A stretch of 64,000 nt of DNA from contig JAUJEB010000008.1 of the NCBI GenBank assembly GCA_030442055.1, forward strand, positions 273,112-337,111, written 5' to 3'. The stretch is from Agaribacillus aureus (GTDB taxonomy: Bacteria > Bacteroidota > Bacteroidia > Cytophagales > Cyclobacteriaceae). Positions 48,101-55,414 of this stretch are shown one piece after another (the first letter of the stretch is position 1; each line of letters starts with the position of its first letter). The notes below the pieces were generated by a model, which saw only the letters and a program-made list of their open reading frames with translations, did no database searches and was not told where the DNA came from. The translations under genes were made by a program, and so were the position numbers.

Positions 48101-49507
48101 AATGTAGTTGCAGGTGATCGTGTTAGTGCAGAAGTATTTACCCGTTATAGTCAAAGTACAAGCAGCAATGCAACGGTGGCAGGTACCATGTTTTCTCTGG
48201 TGACTTCAGCTTTTGGTATTGTTAATAGTGGGGAAACAGCAGGATTATATGCTCATTTCAATAATAACTGGGCTGCTACATTGGGAACTATTACGAGCAA
48301 CGGTAGTACCGAGCCTAAGGCATACCTGAATTATATTATCTTCAGAGACGATTTAAGCGGGGTACCGCAGTTTGGTTTTATTCCGGTAACCACCGCTGCT
48401 ACCACAGATTTTGAAAAATTATCCTTCGAAATAGATATACCATACAATGGAGATATGTATATTTATGTAGCTAATGAAAGCAACGAGCAGAACCTATTTG
48501 TTTGGTTTGACGATTTGAAAGTGGTACATCAAAAAAGTAACTGGCGTATGGAGGTGACAAGTGCTGATGACTATTATCCTTTTGGATTGCAAATGGCACA
48601 AAATGCATATCAAAGGGAAAGTGCCACGGAACAGAGATATAAGTATAATGGAAAGGAGTTGCAGCCCGAGTTTGGGTTGAATTGGCATGACTACCAGGCC
48701 AGAATGTATGATGCCAGCATAGGTAGGTGGAATGCGATTGATCCTCATGCAGATAGCTACGAAATAACAAATCCATATAATTATGCCTTTAATAACCCTT
48801 TGCTGTTTGTGGACCCAACTGGGAAGGATAACATTATCTATTTAATACTAGCAGGGGATTTTGATCAAAATACTGCTCAAAAAATAGCTGACCTTGCAAA
48901 TACATTTCTTGAGAAGCTGGGACTTAACACCAGGGTTGAAATATTTGACCCGAGTAAGAATGGTGAATTTGATACAAGAAATTTAGATGAAACCGACAAT
49001 TGGGCTGTAATTGGAACGGATAGAGAAGAAATAGTAAGGGTAGCTGACAGAATAAATCCTGATTTTATAAGTGGACATCTTGAAAGCGGAAGGAACCCAT
49101 GGTCTGCTGCTAACAACCCCGAAACATCAAATAACAACCGTCATGGGGATGGAAGAGGAATTCTCATTGATCATGCTAATAGCTTAGGCAAAAGGGTGCC
49201 TGGTTTATCTGATAAAGAAGGGTCGGGCTTGGCAATCGTACATGGGGCCGGACACAGCTCAGAAACGATAATAAATACTCAATCAGATAACGGGGAATTT
49301 GGCCATACAAATGATGGAATAATGCAAGGTGGGAATGATTTACTTGATAATTTAAAGTCCAAAGGACTAGATGATGTGTTAGATCGGAGCAATAACAAAA
49401 CATTTATCATCGGCATGATGGAGCGTTATGGCACCAGACAAGCAAATTCGAACTATTCAAAACAAAGAGATGTAAACAGAAGAAAAAGCAAAATAAGGCA
49501 TTATTAA
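45140..49507 (+). CDS. DUF6443/RHS-core protein with a variable C-terminal domain, candidate polymorphic toxin
   Basis: The 1,455 residues begin with a signal peptide (ending TSYSQS) and a DUF6443 region (~100-220: GFEYYDGLGRLMQTVAVKQS). YD repeats follow (YYIYDDIGDLRFVLPPEA, YTYDHASRRQEVYHTI, YAYDDNGNLIYDLNKN), then FLTDHQGNNRLSF. The RHS core lies at ~1184-1230 (DYQARMYDASIGRWNAIDP to LLFVDPTGKDN). After the core, ~225 residues (1231-1455) are unlike any other part. They contain IVHGAGHSSE (His1368, His1372) and later FGHTNDGIM (His1389), a zincin-like pattern with Gly where the catalytic Glu would be, and a basic tail. A secreted toxin role is inferred from architecture; the lipoprotein gene behind it may encode immunity. 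Confidence 0.82.
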   Translation: MYKISKKMTLKLSNSIGYLLGITLLLLVNPTSYSQSLPVNVTITTGYDPGNNYIEAIESIRILPDFHVPSGSTFTARVRPKNEYLPTDPQDVNFVKAETILVTGKTTKAAVAGLKVEEKSVGFEYYDGLGRLMQTVAVKQSPSFEDIIVPFEYDAFGRRKKEYLPYIGNIPDGTFRANSITEQDAFYNPAVHGSFHDGVKTDNDPFSEKAFEASFLNRVSQEAAPGAAWQLNNKAMKYDYLTNLNGTVAGRERVILWGITNNLPDNLQFYASGSLLINVTTDEEGHEVREFIDKRGRTVLKKVQEAASAQINNDSHYLLTYYIYDDIGDLRFVLPPEATARLASEYTGQTALNKQNFLNRWAFQYQYDGLRRMIERRVPGAEPVYMIYDKRDRLVLTQDGNQRNSSVTSGKEWVFNKYDELNRVIMTGIYTHGSIIDRSAMQVLVNNETDQYETYNGNTGNHGYSNIVFPTTGLDIDAVTYYDKYDFVTDLTWSGYNATTAGVLSPVQGQQTGSLTKILGSSTYLKNAVYYDDKYREVEAITKNHINGKDIVKNTYDFSGRLISSQRVHSGGPEDVTTLEEYTYDHASRRQEVYHTINTGPRTLLASSSYNELGELIEKNLHSSNNGSSFLQSVDYRYNVRGWLTHINNSALSNDGTYNNDANDLFGMELIYNQATININGTNSTPQYNGNISAIKWKTDVQSGTPVERVYGYTYDPVNRLKTAKYAAKSGANWTGEAGFHDVENLGYDKNGNISTLKRYANLSGTRGTIDNLSYAYTNGNQLQNVQDTNGTDEGFKDGVSLTTEYAYDDNGNLIYDLNKNITAIRYNYLNLPREVEFSSGQKIIFTYDAAGIKLKKEVKNSDGSNIGQTDYINGFHNENGALSFLATGEGRAIKNGTDFEYDYFLTDHQGNNRLSFGWLKEKDVFKATMETENNTEESTNFVKLNTRVTSLANNHTATYEVEGTANEAARLNGFDNTAIGPGIVLENVVAGDRVSAEVFTRYSQSTSSNATVAGTMFSLVTSAFGIVNSGETAGLYAHFNNNWAATLGTITSNGSTEPKAYLNYIIFRDDLSGVPQFGFIPVTTAATTDFEKLSFEIDIPYNGDMYIYVANESNEQNLFVWFDDLKVVHQKSNWRMEVTSADDYYPFGLQMAQNAYQRESATEQRYKYNGKELQPEFGLNWHDYQARMYDASIGRWNAIDPHADSYEITNPYNYAFNNPLLFVDPTGKDNIIYLILAGDFDQNTAQKIADLANTFLEKLGLNTRVEIFDPSKNGEFDTRNLDETDNWAVIGTDREEIVRVADRINPDFISGHLESGRNPWSAANNPETSNNNRHGDGRGILIDHANSLGKRVPGLSDKEGSGLAIVHGAGHSSETIINTQSDNGEFGHTNDGIMQGGNDLLDNLKSKGLDDVLDRSNNKTFIIGMMERYGTRQANSNYSKQRDVNRRKSKIRHY

Positions 49508-49527
49508 CTAATAGAATTGTAAAGGAA

Positions 49528-50220
49528 ATGAAGACTGCATTCGTAACTTTTATTTTAATAGTCCTAGGTTCTTGCCACGATAATATTAGGTTACAACGGT
49601 TTCCCGATCCATTTAGAGAAACATTTAGGGGCAAGAACATTAGACTGGCCATGGTTTATGCTGATACAACGAATGTTGATACTATAGTGTTTGATGAAAA
49701 AGGAAACCTGATTTTGAGAAATACACTTTGGTCAAAATTAAGATATGATTATGATAGCCTTGGATATTTGACCAGATATTATTTATTGAATGATGCACCT
49801 CTTAATTTTTTAATACAATATGAATATGAAGGAGATGATATAATACAAAATTGGTATCCCATCAATAGTACAGATTGGGATTATGAAAAAAATGATTTGA
49901 AAAGTGAAATCGAAAAAGCTTTTAGATTTAAAAAGGATCGTGAGGGAAAGATTGTTGAAGAATATAATTTATTGAATGGTGATAGTACACTTTTTACTTA
50001 TGATAATTTAAGCAATCTAATCTCCAAAAAGACTTATTCAAATGATAAATTAAAACAAAAAATTGAGTATAAATATTTTGATGGAGGCTCTGATTTATAT
50101 ACCATCAAATATTGGAATGATTTGCGATTGTTAAGAACAGATTACTTTTCAGAGAGTGGATTAGTAGATTCTACTGTCTACAGACATTACACTAAAAAAT
50201 ATGATTATGTTTATTATTAA
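49528..50220 (+). CDS. lipoprotein downstream of the RHS toxin candidate, possible immunity protein
   Basis: The 230 residues start with a lipoprotein signal (MKTAFVTFILIVLGSC; lipobox LGSC, cysteine 16). The rest has YD/MORN-like strand units (VFDEKGNLILRNT, YDSLGYLTRYYLL, FTYDNLSNLISKKTYSND, YFSESGLVDSTVY). It starts 20 bases after the toxin-candidate gene and is much more AT-rich than the core genes, which fits an accessory immunity gene. An envelope-anchored immunity lipoprotein would make sense for an effector acting in the periplasm or outer membrane. I do not recognise a named family; immunity is inference from position. Confidence 0.6.
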   Translation: MKTAFVTFILIVLGSCHDNIRLQRFPDPFRETFRGKNIRLAMVYADTTNVDTIVFDEKGNLILRNTLWSKLRYDYDSLGYLTRYYLLNDAPLNFLIQYEYEGDDIIQNWYPINSTDWDYEKNDLKSEIEKAFRFKKDREGKIVEEYNLLNGDSTLFTYDNLSNLISKKTYSNDKLKQKIEYKYFDGGSDLYTIKYWNDLRLLRTDYFSESGLVDSTVYRHYTKKYDYVYY

Positions 50221-50227
50221 CTCCACT

Positions 50228-50297
50228 GAGTGTAGAACACACAACAGGAAAAGATAGCGCTGGGTGTAGAATCCCCTCTACACCCATTTATTGTTTT
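50228..50297 (+). repeat. cassette-end repeat, copy A, including a terminator-like hairpin
   Basis: GTGTAGAA...TAGC-CTGGGTGTAGAATCC followed by TCTACACCCA. The stem GGGTGTAGA (50262-50270) pairs perfectly with TCTACACCC (50277-50285) and is followed by a T-rich tract, so it is a good terminator for the lipoprotein gene. Related sequences occur at 61826 and 63828, also after small genes. Confidence 0.7.
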
Positions 50298-50406
50298 GAA
50301 AACGAAACGAGGCATTTGTAATGCCAGCCACCAACCGAAACCTCTCAAAAAAATTAAGTTCCGCCAGGCAGATCCTCCGAAAGCACCAATGGATTTTTAG
50401 CCACCC
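50298..50406. other. spacer with a degenerate REP-like fragment
   Basis: This short spacer lies before the RAYT unit. It contains GGCAGATCCTCCGAAAGCACC (about 50369-50389, one base over as written in parts GGCAGATCC and TCCGAAAGCAC), which resembles the REP hairpin arm that follows at 50407. No gene is seen. Confidence 0.3.
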
Positions 50407-51092
50407 CTAGCGCAGGTCCTCCGGTCCTGTGCTTTCGTGGCAGTAATGAATTTATTTAGTAAAAAATGCTGTAGAAAAACATAAGGTGAGTACAAAATAC
50501 AGATTTTCAGATAATGAAATCCCTCATTTTGTCACTTTATCTTTGGTTGAATGGATTGATTTGTTTAGTAGGGAGCGGTACAAAGAAATAATCATTGACA
50601 ATTTAAACCATTGCATTAAAAACAAGGGTTTAATCGTATATGCCTATGTTATTATGCCTAATCATATGCATATGATAGTTAAGTCAGGGGGTATACAATC
50701 ATTGGCGGAACTAATACGAGATTTTAAAAGATATACAGCGAAGATACTTTATGAGAGACTAAAGTCAGATCATAAGGAAAGCCGGAGAGGTTGGTTGATG
50801 AGGATTATTGAGGAAGAAGCACAAAAAAGCTCTTCGAACAAAAAGTTTAAAGTTTGGCGACATGAGAGTCATCCGGTAGTTTTGGAGACCAATGCCATGA
50901 TCGAAGATCGGCTGCATTATATCCATAACAATCCGGTAAGGTCTGGGATATGTTTCAGTGCAGCGGATTATAAATATTCCAGCGCCTGTCAATATAGTGG
51001 GGAGATTGGACCGTTGGCGCTATCTTTTATGGATTAGGTATTAGTAGCATTGTTTGGCGTTGGATAAGCACAGTACCGGAGGACCTGCCTAG
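50407..51092 (+). mobile_element. RAYT/REP unit, copy 1
   Basis: The transposase gene is bracketed by inverted REP-like arms. The left arm (50407-50432) is CTAGCGCAGGTCC...TGTGC and the right arm (51068-51092) is GCACAG...GGACCTGCCTAG. Each arm can also fold on itself (GCGCAGG with CCTGTGC on the left), the hallmark of REP sequences served by RAYT transposases. The right arm abuts the truncated transporter copy directly. A second, decayed unit is at 61904. Confidence 0.75.
50486..51037 (+). CDS. REP-associated tyrosine transposase (Y1_Tnp/RAYT)
   Basis: The 183-residue HUH enzyme starts at GTG 50486. The metal-binding histidine pair is in YVIMPNHMHMIV; the C-terminal RLHYIHNNPVRSGICFSAAD is characteristic of RAYT proteins. 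A long helix (SLAELIRDFKRYTAKILYER) carries family-conserved residues, and the catalytic Tyr is probably Y88 in this helix. RAYTs cleave and move REP hairpins and are usually single-copy domesticated genes. This copy has no frameshift or stop and looks functional. Confidence 0.85.
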   Translation: MSTKYRFSDNEIPHFVTLSLVEWIDLFSRERYKEIIIDNLNHCIKNKGLIVYAYVIMPNHMHMIVKSGGIQSLAELIRDFKRYTAKILYERLKSDHKESRRGWLMRIIEEEAQKSSSNKKFKVWRHESHPVVLETNAMIEDRLHYIHNNPVRSGICFSAADYKYSSACQYSGEIGPLALSFMD

Positions 51093-51095
51093 TGA

Positions 51096-51863
51096 TTTCA
51101 AGTTTTTCTCCAATAAAAATCACCGCTAAAATAATGGCATATGCCGGCTGCAAGCTGGAAATAATGCTGGCTGTGCTGGTCGAGTAGTGTTTCAGGCCTC
51201 GAAGAAACAACATATGGCCCAGGGCAGTAGTGAAAAGACCTAGCAGGATCAGATATATCAGATTTTGAGTGGAAATTGGTTCCAGGTAATAAAAACCAGG
51301 TGGTATGAGAAAAAAAAGCGCCACTACCAACTGGTAAAATAATAAGCTTGTCCCCGGGTATACGGTCACATATTTTTTGCTCATCAGGTTGTGGCATGCG
51401 TACATGACAGAAGAAATGATACCGAATAGTACCCCGAGTGTAATGTTATTACTAAGATCGGGGCTTGGCACGGTGAGGATGATACCGCCAATCACAATAA
51501 CAGATAAGACAATGTTTAATTTGTCAATCTTTGTTTTGAAAAACAGCGGTTCCAGCAAGGTGGTAACAACCGGAAAGGTGAATAAAGATATTACCGCCAC
51601 AGCAACGGTGGAGATTTGAATACTATAAAAATAGGTTAAACCAATGCCCGGCAAGAAAAAAACCGCTTGTCGCGACGAAAATTTACCTGTAAACTTTCCT
51701 TGAAAAATTTAATAAGTAAAAACAAAAAGAACAGGCCTATAATACACCGGAACAATATAATAACAGGGACTGCTAATGAAATGGACTTCACTAAAACGCC
51801 TGAAGTAGCAATAAATAAAGTGGCCAGGTTTATTTCCAGTAAAGCCCTTAATTGATGATTCAT
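51096..51863 (-). pseudogene. truncated and frameshifted EamA transporter copy
   Basis: It matches the intact transporter at 40228-41091 nearly base for base. It differs by a one-base insertion in GGTTAAACC and a 17-base deletion between short AAAACCGCT repeats (about 51636-51663), which break the frame into two. The 3' end is cut at the REP arm, replacing the last ~30 codons with unrelated sequence. It is therefore not expected to make a working transporter. Confidence 0.85.
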
Positions 51864-52140
51864 TTTTTAATAATACAAAGATTAATTAAAACCTGGTCCT
51901 TGTCGAAGGATTTTTGCTAAGAATTAAATGGAATGCGCATTTAGGCCACCGGTTTTGCAAAGAGTTCCCAAACCGGTACACCGCTTCATCTCTTTTAGAG
52001 ATAGAAGTTCTTCGTGATTATAAATGGTAAGAATTTCCTTCTTCCCCAAAGTAGTTTGGGTTTATAGAGCGCTACCTACTCACATAAAAAAATTTTTTTT
52101 TTACGGTGACATTTCGTGTCACCCAACGGTACTAGCTTTA
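51096..52140. repeat. segmental duplication, copy 2
   Basis: It corresponds to 40308-41368. It carries the broken transporter, its promoter region and the shared RHS upstream elements. The similarity ends near TAGCTTTA on both sides (41361 and 52133), after which each RHS locus has its own leader. Confidence 0.85.
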
Positions 52141-52301
52141 TTCCAGGTATTAGTGTTGGATCATTTTGTGCCACAATTCAGATGGACACTTTGTGGTCTA
52201 TCCCTCGTTGCTTAACTATTTAAGGCGGGTAAAATGATTCAATACTATTGCTGGAAATAGCTGTTGATGATGAATTGTCAAACTTTCAAAAATCATATAT
52301 A
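51864..52301 (+). promoter_or_regulatory. shared upstream region of RHS locus 2
   Basis: Conserved elements are ACCGGTTTTGCAAAGAG...AAACCGGT (about 51949-51980), ATCTCT-TTT-AGAGAT (about 51990-52005), A7T10 (52086-52102) and GGTGACA-TTTCG-TGTCACC (52105-52123). Compared with locus 1, the hairpin stems are better preserved than the loops. The RHS start is ATG 52302; an in-frame TTG at 52248 adds non-signal residues and is unlikely. Confidence 0.5.
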
Positions 52302-55300
52302 ATGAAGACGCCAGTATCATATGGATTGCAAACTGCCTTTTTCGTTCGGGGAACGGAACGCATTTACTTGTTTTTCTACTTTTCTTTTATACTTATAAGT
52401 ATAGTTTTAAGTCCCGCCTTACAAGCTCAGGGCCCCACAGCTGTTGAATTTAGAGCTACCGTTTATCCACCGGTAGGTACCGCTGCGGAATTGAGTAAAT
52501 ACGGAGATGTGCCCGTAAGTTTGAGTTCCGGAACTCCTAATATTGGGATCCCGCTTGGTGCCGCGCAAGGTCGTCAACTAAATGTTCCTATAACCTTGAG
52601 TTACTATGCTGCTGGGATAAAGGTAGATCAGGTGGCGTCATGGGTTGGCACCGGATGGAACTTACAAGCCGGGGGGGTCATTACCAGGGTGATTAAAGGA
52701 TTGCCAGATGAAACGGCAACCGATGGCTTGTATAGAAAGCTTACAGCCAATCCTCCCATTCCGGTGCCCTTCAAGCAGAGCCTTGACCCCTCAGTTCAGG
52801 CTGATTATGATTTAATAAACGGAACCTATCACAGTGACGGTGTCGATGTGCAACCGGATCTTTTTTACTTCAGTTTTATGGGGCGGTCCGGTAAATTGGG
52901 CTATGATGAGGATGGCACATTTTACACCTTCCCGGAGTTTGATTTTAAATTTGCAGTCAATCCTCTGTCCTCCGGTTCGACAAAGTGGGAGATTATTGAT
53001 GTTAGCGGAACCAGATTCATCTTTGGATCAGACAATGGGACAGATGGTATTGAACATGTTGATTATTTTATTAACAATGGTGCAAACCCTCCTTTCACCA
53101 ATTCAAGTATTCCTACTGCCTGGTATCTTACTCAAATTATTTCAGCTGACGGAAAGGACATTATTGACTTACAGTATACAACGAGTACCGTTGGATATAC
53201 GCGTCCTTTCGGGTATATCGATGAGGCGCTGACAACCATCGATTGTGGAAACCCGAGTATTATCAGTGATACAGAGGTAACAGGTATAGTTACCTCATCC
53301 GGCAAGGGGGTCCTGTCGAAAATAATAAGTGATTTGGGTACGGTAGAATTCATAACTACCTCTACCAGGGAAGATGTAGCTACCGGAAGTGAATTACAAA
53401 GAATAGAATTTAAAGATACTGGTAATAACAAGATCCGAAGTGTTGAATTTACTTATGACACACAAATGAGCCGCAAGCGATTTTTTCTTACTTCGTTGAT
53501 AGAAAAAGATGCTGCGGCCAATAGTTTGCCCTCCTATGATTTTACCTATTACCTTCCAAACCCTACCGATGACAATAACCTCTCTAAATCATATGGCCGC
53601 GATTATTGGGGCTTCTTTAATGGGTTTTCTCCAATTGACCGTGGGGCGAGTAATACCCGCGGAAAAGCGTGGTCATTGAAGAGCATAAAATATCCTTCAG
53701 GTGGAAAAACAGAATTTGACTATGAGGCGCATTCCTATAGAGAAGGTATTTCCAACTTGCTTGCCGGAGGCATAAGAGTAAAAAATATCAAAACATTTGC
53801 CACTCCCAGTGCGACGGAACCGGTGGATGAAAAGGTTTATCAGTACACGGATTTTCAAAATGCGAAAGAATCAAGCGGGAAGGTTAAATCCAAACCCTGG
53901 CTGAGTGAGAATATTAGTTACAAACATTTTAATGGAGGCACAGGACCTTCCAATTATTGCACCGTAAATGCCGAAATCCGTCAAAACATGGGCTTTTTTG
54001 GCCAAAGTACCTCAGGTAGTACTGATTACACGCATGTTACAGTATTTAACGGCAACTATGATACCAATCAGGATGGAAACATCTCAGATACTGAGCGAGG
54101 TTCACTTGGAAAAACCGAGTATGAGTTTTATCACGAGTCCACGGATCCCGGAATAGAAAACGGGGTACTGAAAAAAAGAAGGGACTATATAAGAACCGGT
54201 AGCGGTACCAGTGATTATCAGATAGCCACAGAGGTGATATATGATTATGAGCTTCAAATTGGGTCTACAAAGAGCATCATGGGTTTGGAAGTAGAAAGAC
54301 TGGAATTTGCCAGGTTAAATGGAGAAACAACAGAATTTGATTGGTACAACTATGATGAATTCCTGACCAAAAATCAATACCTCACCAAAGTCACCAATAA
54401 AATTTATGATGAAGGTGATATCAGCAGGTTTGTAGAAACCGCTACCAGTTATTTCTACGAAGGAAGTGATCACCACATGCTGACCCGGGAAGAATATACC
54501 GATCAAAATGGCGACATCTATAAAACAATTTATAAGTATCCACCCGACTATACAAGCGCCACCGGGGGGTTATTGGTATTGCAACAAAAACATATGCTTG
54601 ATGCCAGCGTCGAAACAATAAATTTAAAAAATGGTCGTGTTGTATCTGCCTCAAAAACCGATTATACTTTACTCAATCCGGCTGAAGCAGATTTAAACAA
54701 AAAAAGGGTTTATCCCAGTGTATCTTATGCCGCTGAATTGGCCAGTCCGGTTTTGCTTGCTACGTTTGAGGCAGGTAATTATTACAGTACTAGGGTAATA
54801 TTTAACCAGTATACCGACCACGGACAGCTGAAGGAATCAACTGGTTTTGAGGGCATTACGTCTAGCAATATATTTAATACGGATGATATTTTATTAATTG
54901 CCAGGGTCACCAATGCGCCGGCAAATAAAACATTTTATACCAGCTTTGAGGAGGGTACAACTTCTGGGGTTACAGCGAAGACAGGTACAAAGTACCGCTC
55001 AATATCGTATACAAAATCGGGCCTTCCTTCTGGAGACTATAAAGTTTCTTTCTGGGCCAGAAAGAGCGGTGGCGGCAATGGCACGATTTCAGGTTCAGGG
55101 GCTACAAAGACAATCTCCAGTTCGGAATGGCAATATTATGAATGGGATCTCACCAATGTCACCTCGGTAACTCTCAATCCCAGTGGGGCCTACCTGGATG
55201 AGCTGAGAATACATCCTCCCGCTGCCTTAATGACTACTTTCAACTATGATAATCAATACAGGAGGATTGATCAAACTGGAGCTAACAACGTAACCGTCTA

Positions 55301-55391
55301 CTTAGAGTACGATGGGTTTGGAAGACTTGTCCAACAAAAAGATTATAAAGGCAACCTGCTCACCGAACATGAATATCAACTAGGCTATTAG
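52302..55391 (+). CDS. secreted SpvB/RHS-like protein, first gene of RHS locus 2
   Basis: About 1,029 residues from ATG 52302. A long N-terminal signal has its hydrophobic core at YLFFYFSFILISIVL and ends in ALQAQ. The SpvB/TcB-like signature VPITLSYYAAGIKVDQVASW then GTGWNLQAGGVITR begins near residue 95. The C-terminal part has a discoidin/CBM-like stretch (residues ~885-960, YKVSFWARKSGGGNGTISGS) before final YD repeats (TTFNYDNQYRRIDQTG, YLEYDGFGRLVQQKDYKG). It is paralogous to the 41,657 gene, and the gap of 23 bases to the second gene is also conserved in style. No toxin tip is present. Confidence 0.8.
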   Translation: MKTPVSYGLQTAFFVRGTERIYLFFYFSFILISIVLSPALQAQGPTAVEFRATVYPPVGTAAELSKYGDVPVSLSSGTPNIGIPLGAAQGRQLNVPITLSYYAAGIKVDQVASWVGTGWNLQAGGVITRVIKGLPDETATDGLYRKLTANPPIPVPFKQSLDPSVQADYDLINGTYHSDGVDVQPDLFYFSFMGRSGKLGYDEDGTFYTFPEFDFKFAVNPLSSGSTKWEIIDVSGTRFIFGSDNGTDGIEHVDYFINNGANPPFTNSSIPTAWYLTQIISADGKDIIDLQYTTSTVGYTRPFGYIDEALTTIDCGNPSIISDTEVTGIVTSSGKGVLSKIISDLGTVEFITTSTREDVATGSELQRIEFKDTGNNKIRSVEFTYDTQMSRKRFFLTSLIEKDAAANSLPSYDFTYYLPNPTDDNNLSKSYGRDYWGFFNGFSPIDRGASNTRGKAWSLKSIKYPSGGKTEFDYEAHSYREGISNLLAGGIRVKNIKTFATPSATEPVDEKVYQYTDFQNAKESSGKVKSKPWLSENISYKHFNGGTGPSNYCTVNAEIRQNMGFFGQSTSGSTDYTHVTVFNGNYDTNQDGNISDTERGSLGKTEYEFYHESTDPGIENGVLKKRRDYIRTGSGTSDYQIATEVIYDYELQIGSTKSIMGLEVERLEFARLNGETTEFDWYNYDEFLTKNQYLTKVTNKIYDEGDISRFVETATSYFYEGSDHHMLTREEYTDQNGDIYKTIYKYPPDYTSATGGLLVLQQKHMLDASVETINLKNGRVVSASKTDYTLLNPAEADLNKKRVYPSVSYAAELASPVLLATFEAGNYYSTRVIFNQYTDHGQLKESTGFEGITSSNIFNTDDILLIARVTNAPANKTFYTSFEEGTTSGVTAKTGTKYRSISYTKSGLPSGDYKVSFWARKSGGGNGTISGSGATKTISSSEWQYYEWDLTNVTSVTLNPSGAYLDELRIHPPAALMTTFNYDNQYRRIDQTGANNVTVYLEYDGFGRLVQQKDYKGNLLTEHEYQLGY

Positions 55392-55414
55392 GAATTTAAA
55401 AAGAACCCACCACC

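Noticed and set aside
51034..51654. Separate 206-residue transporter gene
   Set aside because: It is one half of the frame-broken EamA copy; the C-terminus is unrelated sequence from the REP junction.
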